A stretch of 64,000 nucleotides of DNA. It comes from Hellea balneolensis DSM 19091 (GTDB lineage: Bacteria; Pseudomonadota; Alphaproteobacteria; Caulobacterales; Maricaulaceae). How positions within the stretch are numbered: the stretch's first letter is position 1; every line of letters begins with the position of its first letter. The stretch is taken from positions 620,001 through 684,000 of the forward strand of contig NZ_AUAC01000003.1 in NCBI RefSeq assembly GCF_000428525.1. Direction: 5' to 3'. Below are positions 43,414 to 52,003 of the stretch, piece by piece. The notes under the pieces were generated by a model. That model saw only the letters and a list, made by a program, of their open reading frames with translations, was not told the DNA's origin and made no database searches. A program made the position numbers and the translations under genes.

Positions 43414-44991
43414 ATGAGAGGTTTTGTTGCAGCTCTTGGACTTGGGGCTTTTCTGCTCGGATGCCAAAATAGTTATGAGAGTGAAACTGTAAAATCGCCT
43501 GAACGCTTATCCCAAGCTGTAAAGGTTTCATCGCAGACCATAGAAGGCGCATACACGCAGCCCAATATTGTTATCCTTCTGGCAGATGATCTAGGTTGGG
43601 CTGACCTTGGCTTTCGCGGCAGTGATATTGAGACCCCGCATATTGATAGTCTTGCGCGAGATGGATTAACGCTAAACCGTTTCTATGCCATGCCGATATG
43701 CACCCCGACACGCAGTGCTTTAATGACGGCGCGTGATCCCATGAAAATGGGAACGGCCTATGCTGGGTTTCAGCCTTGGCAGAATGGCGGCGTGTCGCCG
43801 GATGAGCATTTTATGCCAGAGAGTTTCAAGGCCGCGGGTTATCAAACGGCCATGATTGGAAAATGGCACTTGGGCCATACGATAGAGCCGCTTGTCCCGA
43901 ATTCTCGCGGCTTTGATCATTTCTTTGGGCACTTAAATACGCAAATTGATTATTTCGATTACACCGTCGCGGGAGGCTATGACCTGCAAGAAAATGGCGT
44001 GTCCGTGAAACGTGAAGATCAATATATGACGGATATACATGGCGATGAAGCTGTGCGTTATATTGAAGAACTCCGTGATCCAGAAAAACCCTTCTTTCTA
44101 TATGTACCATTCCTCGCGCCGCATTCCCCCATGCAGGCCCCGGCAGAGCTTGAGGACAAATATAAGAAACGCCTGAACCGGCCTTTTCCGAAACGCACAT
44201 ATGCGGCGATGGTCGATAGTCTCGATCAAGCTGTAGGCCGCATTCTTGAAAGCTTGGACGCGCAAGGTTTGAGCGAAAATACGTTGGTGTTTTTCTTTTC
44301 CGATAATGGCGGGTTGAAAGCCTTTGGGGCCGATAACAGCCCTTATCGCGGTGGCAAGCTTGAGACTTTTGAGGGCGGCATACGCGTTAATGCGATTATG
44401 CGTTGGCCTGAGAAAATTGCATCAGGCACAACGACAGAAGATGTTATTTCGGTGATGGATGTCTTTCCGACTTTTGCCGATGCAGTTGGTATTGAGATGA
44501 AACATGAGAAGGCGTCAGACGGTCAAGACCGTTGGGAGGCGCTCATGAATTCAGGCGAAGACCCGCGAAATGGGGATTTATATTTTGCGTCCAACTCTCC
44601 CATATTCGATAAATACCATGTAAGTGTCATGGAACAGCGTTGGAAGCTTGTACAAATTATTGACCACAAATCGGCTTCGACTGAGGTCGAGAATTTCCTC
44701 TTTGATATCACGGCTGACCCAGAGGAAAAAAACAATCTGGCCAAAGATAATACCAAAGTGGTTGAGCGCATGGCCAAAAAGATACTCAAATGGCGGGCCC
44801 AGCATCCGATCAATGGTGTTCGCGTGGCTCTCGCCCCGCATCCTGGGTGGCGCGCCCCCAAAGATTATGCCGTATCTGTCATTCCTACTGAGGAGCTTCA
44901 AGAGGACTATTTGAATAGCTACACCTCAGGCATGCGCGGTAAAATCTTGCAAAAGCGTCATGGCGATAAAGGAAAGCTGGCCTATGACTAA
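43414..44991 (+). CDS. formylglycine-dependent sulfatase, lipoprotein
   Basis: This is a 525-residue protein. The start at 43414 is chosen because TAAGGA precedes it and because it yields a signal peptide ending in the lipobox LLGC with Cys17; the longer frame would begin inside the hairpin. Metal-binding ILLADDLGWAD is followed by Cys96-Thr-Pro-Thr-Arg, the formylglycine site, GKWHLGHT and FSDNGG. It is a close paralogue of the 29599 sulfatase but lipid-anchored instead of membrane-spanning. It likely desulfates the ligand imported by the neighbouring receptor (inference). The next gene starts 8 bases inside its end. Confidence 0.92.
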   Translation: MRGFVAALGLGAFLLGCQNSYESETVKSPERLSQAVKVSSQTIEGAYTQPNIVILLADDLGWADLGFRGSDIETPHIDSLARDGLTLNRFYAMPICTPTRSALMTARDPMKMGTAYAGFQPWQNGGVSPDEHFMPESFKAAGYQTAMIGKWHLGHTIEPLVPNSRGFDHFFGHLNTQIDYFDYTVAGGYDLQENGVSVKREDQYMTDIHGDEAVRYIEELRDPEKPFFLYVPFLAPHSPMQAPAELEDKYKKRLNRPFPKRTYAAMVDSLDQAVGRILESLDAQGLSENTLVFFFSDNGGLKAFGADNSPYRGGKLETFEGGIRVNAIMRWPEKIASGTTTEDVISVMDVFPTFADAVGIEMKHEKASDGQDRWEALMNSGEDPRNGDLYFASNSPIFDKYHVSVMEQRWKLVQIIDHKSASTEVENFLFDITADPEEKNNLAKDNTKVVERMAKKILKWRAQHPINGVRVALAPHPGWRAPKDYAVSVIPTEELQEDYLNSYTSGMRGKILQKRHGDKGKLAYD

Positions 44992-46402
44992 GCTGACGGA
45001 TTTCTATTTTAAACTGATAAAACTAATTGGCTATATTCTGCCAATTTTGTTGGTGTTGCTACTGGCCTATAATCATATTCCGGGCTTCAAGAAAAAAGTT
45101 CAAATTGCCGCCGTCGATAAAATGGGCGATGTGGGCATGAAACGCATAGCGTCAAATCCTGAGGCAAAAGGCTCTGTCGCTGCGGAATTTATCAACATTC
45201 CGATTGAGGCCCGTGAAATATCGGAGGGTATTTGGCAAGCCACAGGCGTCGGGAATGCGCACCTCATTACGACATCCGGGAAAGATGTTCTTTTCGATAC
45301 GGGTCTGGCCACGCAAGTGCCTAAACAGATGAACGTCTTAAATGAAGCTGTATCAAATTTAGAGCTGTCCCATATAATCGTATCCCATTCCCATGCGGAT
45401 CATTCCGGGGGCACGAAGTTCTGGCAGGAAGAGGGCATAGAAATTGTTGCACATGCAGAGTTCGAAGAGGAACAGCGCTACCTTAAAGAATTAGAGCCTT
45501 ATTTTTGGCACCGTAATCGCACGCTCTTTCCCTTCATGCCAGAAGAGCCGCCAAATATTGGCTTGATTGCGACGGGTGGAGTGATTCCGACGCGCCGCAT
45601 TTATAATGGCCAGCCTTATAAATTTTCCCAAGGCGGCGTTGATTTTGAAGTCCATGCTCTGCCGGGCGCTGAGGGTGCGGATAATATCGTGCTTTGGCTC
45701 CCGCAAAAAAAGATACTCTTTAGCGGTGATTTTTTCGGCCCTCTTTTTCCGCAATTTCCTAATATTTTCACCATGCGCGGGGAGAAAATCCGTAAACCTG
45801 TGGAGTATGTAAATTCACTCAAAACTATCATTGCACTCGACCCGGACATGATTGTGCCTAGTCATAAAGACCCCATTACCGACAAGGCCGTGATAGAAAG
45901 CGGTCTTCTAAAAATACGAGACGCGACGAAGTATGTTCACGATAAAACCGTTGAAGGTATGAATGCCGGTAAAACAGTCGAGCAGCTTATGCGTGAAATC
46001 GAATTGCCCGCTAATCTCGCGCTTACGCAAGAACACGGGAAAGTGTCTTGGGCGGTAAAATCAATTTGGGAATATTACGCCACCTGGTTTCATTTTGATA
46101 AAACAACAGAACTTTACGCTGTGCCGCAAAGTGAAATCTACAAGGATATTACGACTTGGATGGGAGATGAAATCCCCGCTTTGGCAGATCAATATGTAAA
46201 AGCCAATGCGCCAGAAAAAGCGCTGCACCTCATACAGATGTTGTTGCATCATGACCCAAATAACATATCTGCCCTGAGCGTTCAAAAGCAAGCCTTACAA
46301 CAAATATTGGAGCGTGCTGAGGCGACAACTAATAACAGCTATGAGATTTATTGGCTGAAATACCGCATTAGAGACGCTCAATCTAAATTGGACGCCCAGT
46401 GA
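44984..46402 (+). CDS. metallo-beta-lactamase-fold hydrolase with alkylsulfatase-like tail
   Basis: This is a 472-residue protein. The ATG at 44984 overlaps the sulfatase stop by 8 bases. An N-terminal membrane segment (about 11-29) is followed by an MBL domain with His135-x-His137-x-Asp139-His140 (SHSHADHSGG). The later metal ligands fit GAEGADNIVLW and VPSHKDP. The C-terminal part (about 390-470; ADQYVKANAPEKALHLIQM, NNSYEIYWLKYRI) resembles the dimerisation domain of SdsA-type alkylsulfatases. It may hydrolyse a sulfate ester or another ester in the periplasm. Translational coupling to a sulfatase supports the first option, which is inference. Confidence 0.82.
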   Translation: MTKLTDFYFKLIKLIGYILPILLVLLLAYNHIPGFKKKVQIAAVDKMGDVGMKRIASNPEAKGSVAAEFINIPIEAREISEGIWQATGVGNAHLITTSGKDVLFDTGLATQVPKQMNVLNEAVSNLELSHIIVSHSHADHSGGTKFWQEEGIEIVAHAEFEEEQRYLKELEPYFWHRNRTLFPFMPEEPPNIGLIATGGVIPTRRIYNGQPYKFSQGGVDFEVHALPGAEGADNIVLWLPQKKILFSGDFFGPLFPQFPNIFTMRGEKIRKPVEYVNSLKTIIALDPDMIVPSHKDPITDKAVIESGLLKIRDATKYVHDKTVEGMNAGKTVEQLMREIELPANLALTQEHGKVSWAVKSIWEYYATWFHFDKTTELYAVPQSEIYKDITTWMGDEIPALADQYVKANAPEKALHLIQMLLHHDPNNISALSVQKQALQQILERAEATTNNSYEIYWLKYRIRDAQSKLDAQ

Positions 46403-47244
46403 TCTAATCTTTCGCATAGGGTCTCTATCGAACTAAAGGCGAAGTGATTATGGCCTGTCTTTTCTAGCACAATTAATTCAGTGCTAAGCGCATTGATAAA
46501 GTCTTTGGGCGCTTTTTTGGGAGGTATTCCAATATCGCGATCACCGAATGCGAAGAATATCGGCGCGTCGATGGCTTGGACTTCTGTCTGAAAACTTCCG
46601 CGCATCATACTCATCATGGCAGAGGCTGAATTCATCTCGCAGGAAATGTCTCGCATGCGCTTGGTGAGTTCCGCTGTTTCGCCGCCAAAGGTAATTGACT
46701 CGCCGCTGGGCCCGTCGCCGGCGCGTGTATATGGGCCTCCAAATTTAGCAAGGGAGAGCTTTTCCAAATCGCGTTTAAACTTTAGCTCTTGATTGATGTA
46801 AGGCTTTTCCACCTCGGATAACCCCCAATCCAATCCACCTGCACTTGAGCCGAACAAACCCAATCCGCAAAAGGGTGCGTGATTTCCTTGTATCAACATG
46901 ATCATCATCCCGCCCATGGAATGTCCAATCCCTATAACGGGTGAGCCATGACTCCACTGCGCTAAAGCTTGTGCTAGATATCCGGCGGCTTCACGGGGCG
47001 TGAAATAAGGATGATCAGGGTGCAGGATATTTGTACGGATTCCCGGATGATCCATTATCAAGACGCTATAACCTCTATCCGTCATGCGATTTGCGAAGCT
47101 GTAACCCGGGGCTAGATCAAAATAATCCCGCATCAGGCCGCCGCCAGGTAAGCAAAAAAGAAGCGGTTTATCTGTTATCTCTGCGGGCTCAAAAAGCTTG
47201 GCGGTTAGTGAAAAGCCGTCAATATCTGCTGTCAGATCAGTCAA
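46378..47244 (-). CDS. alpha/beta hydrolase
   Basis: This 288-residue hydrolase has the nucleophile elbow GHSMGG with Ser109, the acid likely in FGDRDIGIPP near 250 and the base His in KTGHNHF near 270. LPGGG near 33 forms the oxyanion region. Substrates may be acyl-CoA thioesters or esters; nothing decides this. It follows the ferredoxin gene by 2 bases on the minus strand. Its 3' end overlaps the end of the MBL-hydrolase gene by 25 bases in convergent orientation. Confidence 0.82.
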   Translation of the reverse strand: MTDLTADIDGFSLTAKLFEPAEITDKPLLFCLPGGGLMRDYFDLAPGYSFANRMTDRGYSVLIMDHPGIRTNILHPDHPYFTPREAAGYLAQALAQWSHGSPVIGIGHSMGGMMIMLIQGNHAPFCGLGLFGSSAGGLDWGLSEVEKPYINQELKFKRDLEKLSLAKFGGPYTRAGDGPSGESITFGGETAELTKRMRDISCEMNSASAMMSMMRGSFQTEVQAIDAPIFFAFGDRDIGIPPKKAPKDFINALSTELIVLEKTGHNHFAFSSIETLCERLDHWASNLD

Positions 47245-47246
47245 GG

Positions 47247-47561
47247 CTAAGCTTCCGGCGCGATCTCAATTTTCAAACCGTCATGAGCATCCGTCACTTT
47301 AAGCTGGCAAGAGAGGCGAGACCCTTCGCGGATATCAACAAAACCCTCCAAGCCTTCCAGCATATAACCTTCATCCTCTGTTTGCTCACCTGCAATTTCT
47401 TTATTCGTAAAATATACATGACAGGTTCCGCAACTGGCCGCGCCACCGCAGGTGCCCTCGACGAGACCTTCGGCTTGTAAGGCTTCCATTAAAGTAATTC
47501 CCGTTGCCGCTTGAAGCTCTTTCGTTTCGCCCGTTGCTGTTGTGATGTGTAAACTTGGCAT
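47247..47561 (-). CDS. [2Fe-2S] ferredoxin
   Basis: This is a 104-residue protein. The ATG at 47561 follows AAGAGGAT and is preferred over a longer frame. The cluster ligands are Cys38, Cys44, Cys47 and Cys85 (GTCGGAASCGTC ... SCQL), the spacing of adrenodoxin/putidaredoxin-type ferredoxins. It is the likely electron donor for the cytochrome P450 at 57686 or the Rieske oxygenase at 59096. All three lie next to copies of the same palindromic operator. No ferredoxin reductase gene is visible in the window. Confidence 0.9.
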   Translation of the reverse strand: MPSLHITTATGETKELQAATGITLMEALQAEGLVEGTCGGAASCGTCHVYFTNKEIAGEQTEDEGYMLEGLEGFVDIREGSRLSCQLKVTDAHDGLKIEIAPEA

Positions 47562-47606
47562 CTTTATCCTCTTTACAGCTTGACTGTGGTTATTCAAAAG
47601 CTATTT

Positions 47607-47621
47607 TCGAACAGCGTTCGG
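47607..47621. promoter_or_regulatory. TetR-regulon operator, copy 2
   Basis: TCGAAC-AGC-GTTCGG (47607-47621) is a 6-3-6 inverted repeat with one end mismatch. It lies in the 100-base gap between the minus-strand ferredoxin (start 47561) and the plus-strand CoA-transferase operon (start 47662), so it can control both. From the second base on it is identical to copy 3. Confidence 0.8.
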
Positions 47622-47661
47622 AAACTCCCTAGCGCGGTCGATTATAGAAGGCAAGCGGACT

Positions 47662-50076
47662 ATGACAGGTGTGTTAAGCGGTATCAAAGTTCTGGACCTT
47701 TCTTGGGGTATTGCTGGGCCTATGACGGGAATGCTATTGGCTGATCACGGCGCTGATGTAACCCGTATTGAGCGGCCGCAAGGCGACCCTTTCGGTGATT
47801 TACTAGGCTACAGAGTTTGGCATCGTGGTAAGAAAAACGCCGTTCTGGATTTTCATACCGTCGGGGATTTAGGCCTTTTCAAGAAACTTGCTGCGGATGC
47901 GGACGTTTTGATCGAATCTATGCGGCCAGGTAAAATGAAAGAATTTGGTCTCGATTATGACCAGCTAGCAAAGCTGAACCCCAAACTGATCTATTGCTCT
48001 ATTTCTGGCTATGGCGATGATGACGATCGCCCCGGATATGACGCTTTGGTCGCTGCCAGTTCCGGCTTGCAATTTGAGCAGCGCGGCTGGGCAGAAGGCG
48101 CGCTAAATCACATGGCGGGACGTGAAGACCCCTTTGCGGGCGCTGCCGAAATTGATCCGAACCATGTTCAAGGTGCCAACCGGGAAGGCCCGTTGCACGT
48201 GGCCTCAAAATGGCCAAGTATGGGAGCTTTCTTCTCTGCGATTACAGGTATTTCCGCCGCCCTATTTGCGCGGGAAAAAACAGGACGCGGTCAGAGGGTC
48301 ACAACATCTCTGCAACAAGGCGCAATGGCGTGCGGGTCCGGTGTCTGGCAACGCGCCGAAGATATTGATGCTCAAGGATTTAATACATGGATCATGGGCA
48401 GTGCGTCTCCCAAAGGGCATTTCAAATGCGCGGATGATAAATGGTTGCATAATTGGGTGCCTAATCCACGCTTTATCTTAGAAGCCTCTAAAGGCGATAC
48501 GCTTGATGCCTCGCCGGACCTGAGTGTTCAAAATGATCCCGACCGTTTTGGCATTGGCCCCGAAGAACTTTTGGTCATGGCGCATTATCAGCCTATTTTG
48601 GCTGATGCAGTGAAGAAATTTAAGTGTGATGACTGGGTCAAGGCTGCTGCAGATGGAAATATGACTATGCAGCCTTGCCGGAATATCGAAGAGAGCCTTA
48701 CAGACCCACTTCTCTTAAATGATAATTGCGTAGTAACTATCGATGACCCTGAGCTTGGGCCTATCAATCAAGTCGGGATTACCTACCGCCTAAGTAATAG
48801 CCAAGGCGCTATTCAAGGGCCGATGCGCGTAAGCGGCGCTGATACAGAGGCGGTGAAGGCTTATGCGGCCAGCCTTACCGATGCGCATGTTCAGAAAGCT
48901 CCGGCTCAACCAACGGGCAAAGGGCCGCTGGACGGTATTCGCGTTCTGGATCTAGGTCTCGCCATTGCTGGGCCATTTGGCTGTCAGCTCTTAGCCGATA
49001 TGGGAGCCGAAGTGATTAAAATGAATACACTTTGGGACAGTTATTGGCACCGTTGCCACATTGCTTACATGGCTAATCGTGGAAAGAAAAGTTTGGCGGT
49101 GATGCTCAAGCACCCCAAAGGTATGGAGGCGATTAAGAAAGTTATCGCGACCTGTGACGTGGTCCAGCATAATATGCGCTATCCCGCGACCCAAAGATTA
49201 GGCTTGGATTATGACAGCCTTAAAGAAGAATTTCCGCACCTGATTTATTGCCATTCCCGCGGTTTTGAAGAGGGGCCTAGAAAGAACCTCCCAGGGAATG
49301 ATCAAACAGGCGCCTGTCTTGCAGGGGTTCAGCATGAAGATGGCGCGCTCCATGCGGGCGGTGATACTCACCCTATGTGGTCATTGACGTCTTTGGGCGA
49401 TACCGGAAATGGCTTTCTGACAGCGGTCGGGATTTGCAATGCCCTGATGGAGCGCGAACGCACTGGTAAAGGGCAATTTGTGGATACATCAATCGTCAAT
49501 GCGTGCCTTTTAAATACAAGCTATGCCGTCGCAAAGCCCGACGGATCCGCTGTAGCACGAGAGCGCCTCAATGCCGACCAAACAGGTTATGGTGATTATT
49601 ACCGTCTCTACGAGTGCAGTGATGGTGTATGGATTCAAGTCGCAGCTATAAGTGAAGCACACAAAGCAGCACTAGATGAAGTGGCGGGTCAGGATAAGAT
49701 CGCGAGTTTCAAAGCGGCGACAAGCGATGTGCAAATGAAAGTCCTTGCAGATGCGACTATCCCTGCCGCAATTTCAGATGCCGAAGCCTCGCGCCGTCTC
49801 TTTGATAATGAAGACTATAAGGCGAAGGGCTGGACGGCTGAATATCATCACCCATATGTGGGTAAGCTTGAGCAAATCGGGCTGACTTATAATCTGTCTG
49901 ATACGCCGGGCGTTATCGGGACAGCTCCTTTAATCGTCGGAGATTGCACCAAGGCCATTCTTGAAGAGATCGGTTATTCAGAGGAAGAGATTTTGGCGAT
50001 GGCGAATGAAACGGCGATACTCTGCGATCCACCTTTGCCCGGGCAAAAAGAGATGAAGAACCCGTGGGGCTTGTAG
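47662..50076 (+). CDS. two-domain family III CoA-transferase (CaiB/BaiF) fusion
   Basis: This is an 804-residue tandem fusion. Copy 1 (about 1-400) starts VLDLSWGIAGPMTGMLLADHGADV and copy 2 (about 415-804) VLDLGLAIAGPFGCQLLADMGAEV. Copy 2 keeps the catalytic aspartate, Asp580 in SLGDTGNG. At the aligned place copy 1 reads KWPSMGAFF with Ser instead, and so probably cannot form the aspartyl-CoA anhydride. Single-domain family members act as interlocked dimers, so the fusion could be a built-in heterodimer with one active site (inference). It heads a seven-gene operon behind operator copy 2. The CoA donor and acceptor are unknown. Confidence 0.87.
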   Translation: MTGVLSGIKVLDLSWGIAGPMTGMLLADHGADVTRIERPQGDPFGDLLGYRVWHRGKKNAVLDFHTVGDLGLFKKLAADADVLIESMRPGKMKEFGLDYDQLAKLNPKLIYCSISGYGDDDDRPGYDALVAASSGLQFEQRGWAEGALNHMAGREDPFAGAAEIDPNHVQGANREGPLHVASKWPSMGAFFSAITGISAALFAREKTGRGQRVTTSLQQGAMACGSGVWQRAEDIDAQGFNTWIMGSASPKGHFKCADDKWLHNWVPNPRFILEASKGDTLDASPDLSVQNDPDRFGIGPEELLVMAHYQPILADAVKKFKCDDWVKAAADGNMTMQPCRNIEESLTDPLLLNDNCVVTIDDPELGPINQVGITYRLSNSQGAIQGPMRVSGADTEAVKAYAASLTDAHVQKAPAQPTGKGPLDGIRVLDLGLAIAGPFGCQLLADMGAEVIKMNTLWDSYWHRCHIAYMANRGKKSLAVMLKHPKGMEAIKKVIATCDVVQHNMRYPATQRLGLDYDSLKEEFPHLIYCHSRGFEEGPRKNLPGNDQTGACLAGVQHEDGALHAGGDTHPMWSLTSLGDTGNGFLTAVGICNALMERERTGKGQFVDTSIVNACLLNTSYAVAKPDGSAVARERLNADQTGYGDYYRLYECSDGVWIQVAAISEAHKAALDEVAGQDKIASFKAATSDVQMKVLADATIPAAISDAEASRRLFDNEDYKAKGWTAEYHHPYVGKLEQIGLTYNLSDTPGVIGTAPLIVGDCTKAILEEIGYSEEEILAMANETAILCDPPLPGQKEMKNPWGL

Positions 50077-50110
50077 GAAAATCGATTGAGTATCGATTTT
50101 CCTACAAGCC
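50068..50110 (+). repeat. perfect 19-bp hairpin overlapping the CoA-transferase stop
   Basis: Bases 50068-50086 pair without mismatch with 50092-50110 around loop TGAGT. The stop codon (50074-50076) lies within the stem. No T-run follows, so it is not a classic terminator. A role in mRNA stability or in setting downstream expression in the operon is possible. Confidence 0.75.
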
Positions 50111-50149
50111 GATACAGTGCTTGCGCCGCATCGGAATAGAAAGACTTAG

Positions 50150-50539
50150 ATGAGACCTGACCCCATACAACGCCTGGACACAACACTCTTTTGGGATGCG
50201 TGTGAACGCGGTGAATTCGTCGCTCAAAAATGCGAGCCTTGTAATAAGCTTTGGCATCCTCCGCGGCCTATGTGCCCGTCCTGCCATTCACTTGAAAAAT
50301 CCACGCAACCGCTCTCGGGTAAGGCGAAGGTTTTGTCATGGGTACGACAAGTCCGGCCCGCGAGCTATGGCTTTAAAGAAAGTCCCATCGTTATATTGGT
50401 TGAGCTCGAAGAGGGACTTCGGATGGTTTCCAACCTTGTCGGAGATGAACCGCCAATAATCGGTGATGCGGTTGAAGTTGATTTTGAAAAGACTATGGGC
50501 GGCAAAGCTGTCCCCGTTTTCAAGAAAGTGGCGACGTAA
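50150..50539 (+). CDS. DUF35 zinc-ribbon/OB-fold protein, aldolase partner
   Basis: This 129-residue protein has an N-terminal rubredoxin-like zinc ribbon with Cys28-x-x-Cys31 and Cys42-x-x-Cys45 (KCEPC, MCPSC). A small OB-fold follows (KVLSWVRQVRP, IVILVELEEGLRMVSNL). Such proteins bind acyl-CoA and partner with thiolase-fold enzymes; the ChsH2 DUF35 domain does this for Ltp2 in cholesterol side-chain cleavage. Here it is a stand-alone DUF35 protein with no hydratase domain attached. It is coupled to the thiolase-fold gene by a TAATG overlap. Confidence 0.87.
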   Translation: MRPDPIQRLDTTLFWDACERGEFVAQKCEPCNKLWHPPRPMCPSCHSLEKSTQPLSGKAKVLSWVRQVRPASYGFKESPIVILVELEEGLRMVSNLVGDEPPIIGDAVEVDFEKTMGGKAVPVFKKVAT

Positions 50540-51696
50540 TGGCTAGCGCGTCTCAGCAAGCCTGTATTGTGGGTATAGGGCAAACGGAGTTTTCCAAAGC
50601 GTCCGGACGATCAGAGCAGCAGCTCGCTATGGAAGCCATTCTTGCTGCCTGTCAGGATGCAGGCGTTAATCCCGCTGAGATTGACGGCATGACGACATTT
50701 GATTTGGACAATACTGATGAAGTTGATGTCATGCGCTCGCTTGGCGCAAAAGAGATAAAATATACGACGCGATTACCCCAAGGCGGCGCAGCGTCTGTGG
50801 CAACCATTGTCCATGCCAAGAATGCCGTAGAAAGTGGTTTGTGCGATGTTTTTGTTATCTGGCGCGCCATGAATGAACGTAGTCAATACCGTTTCGGACA
50901 GCCGCATCACAGCATGTCTCCTGATGCCCATAGTTCGACATTTATGGAATGGTGTTTCCCCTTCGGCGCTCAAACACCTGCCTCATGGGAAGCTTTATCT
51001 TGCGGGCCATATCTGCACAAATATGGTGTTACATCAGAGGACTTAGGCCGGATTGCTGTCATATTCCGCAAAGCGGCTGCGACAAATCCCGCCGCGTGGT
51101 TTTATGGAAAGCCTATCACACTTGACGATCATCAAAATTCCCGCTGGATTGTCGAGCCGACTTTGCGCCTTTTGGATTGTTGTCAGGAAAGCGATGGCGC
51201 TGTGGCGCTTATCATTACGCGAGCTGATCGCGCTAAAGACCTAAAGCAAATTCCGGTACGTATTTTGGGAGCGGAATATTCGATGTTGTTTAATCACGAG
51301 ATTATTTCAGACTTTTACGCGGGCGACCTTATACGCACCGAGAATAGCGAAATTGTGGCTGATCGTCTTGAGGCGGCTGCCGGGATCGCGCCTAAGGATA
51401 CGGATGTCGCGATGATTTATGATAATTTTACGCCGCAAATTTTACGGCAGCTCGAAGGCTTTAAATATTGCGGGATTGGCGAGGCTAATGACTATGTCAA
51501 AGACGGCCATTTAGAACTGGATGGGAAAACACCTCTGTCGCCGAATGGTGGCTTGATGGGGGAGGGGTACATTCATGGCATGAATAATATCACCGAAGGC
51601 GTTCGACAAATTCGGGGCAATGCTGCCAACCAGATCAAAAATGTTAGAACTGCCATGCTTGCCTCAGGCGTGGCGGGCGCAATCATAGGAGCTTAA
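50539..51696 (+). CDS. Ltp2-like thiolase-fold retro-aldolase
   Basis: This 385-residue protein has the thiolase fold (CIVGIGQTEFSKASGR at the start) but lacks the nucleophilic cysteine: the corresponding stretch reads LPQGGAASVATIVHAKNAV. It carries Tyr294 in MIYDNFTPQIL and Tyr344 in GEGYIHGMNN. These are the same numbers and contexts as the active-site tyrosines reported for Thermomonospora curvata Ltp2, recalled from memory. Ltp2 releases propionyl-CoA from the 17-hydroxy steroid CoA ester by retro-aldol cleavage, with DUF35 as partner. The DUF35 gene directly upstream supports this role. Confidence 0.85.
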   Translation: MASASQQACIVGIGQTEFSKASGRSEQQLAMEAILAACQDAGVNPAEIDGMTTFDLDNTDEVDVMRSLGAKEIKYTTRLPQGGAASVATIVHAKNAVESGLCDVFVIWRAMNERSQYRFGQPHHSMSPDAHSSTFMEWCFPFGAQTPASWEALSCGPYLHKYGVTSEDLGRIAVIFRKAAATNPAAWFYGKPITLDDHQNSRWIVEPTLRLLDCCQESDGAVALIITRADRAKDLKQIPVRILGAEYSMLFNHEIISDFYAGDLIRTENSEIVADRLEAAAGIAPKDTDVAMIYDNFTPQILRQLEGFKYCGIGEANDYVKDGHLELDGKTPLSPNGGLMGEGYIHGMNNITEGVRQIRGNAANQIKNVRTAMLASGVAGAIIGA

Positions 51697-51697
51697 A

Positions 51698-52003
51698 GTG
51701 GGCCAGATTTATAAACCGGGAACGAAGCTTTCGAGCACAGTCTGCAAGACACAAATTATGGCGCTGCGTGTCCCTGCACAGGAGCTTATAATAAGCTGCG
51801 GTGGTGCACCAATGCAAATTGGCGACCCTCCAGAGCTTGGCGAGATGCAGGGCGAAAATAGCGGGACTTTAGTAGGTAAGCGTTATACAGATGCTGATGA
51901 AACGATGGAATTTCTCTGCACGCGTGGAGGTGAAGGTACCGTAAGTGTGGAAGGCTATGTCATTGATATTAAAGCCGCTAAAAAACTGCCCAGCTCTGAT
52001 TAA
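51698..52003 (+). CDS. small protein of unknown function in acyl-CoA operon
   Basis: This is a 101-residue protein with a GTG start at 51698, supported by AGGAG 6-10 bases upstream and by the tight fit between neighbours (1-base gap before, direct abutment to the next ATG). It has scattered cysteines (Cys16, Cys34 and one near 74), a GGAPMQIGDPPELGEM middle and a VSVEGYVIDIKAAKKL end, suggesting a small beta-structured domain. No family is recognised. Its placement between the retro-aldolase and the CoA ligase points to an accessory role in that step. Confidence 0.75.
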   Translation: MGQIYKPGTKLSSTVCKTQIMALRVPAQELIISCGGAPMQIGDPPELGEMQGENSGTLVGKRYTDADETMEFLCTRGGEGTVSVEGYVIDIKAAKKLPSSD

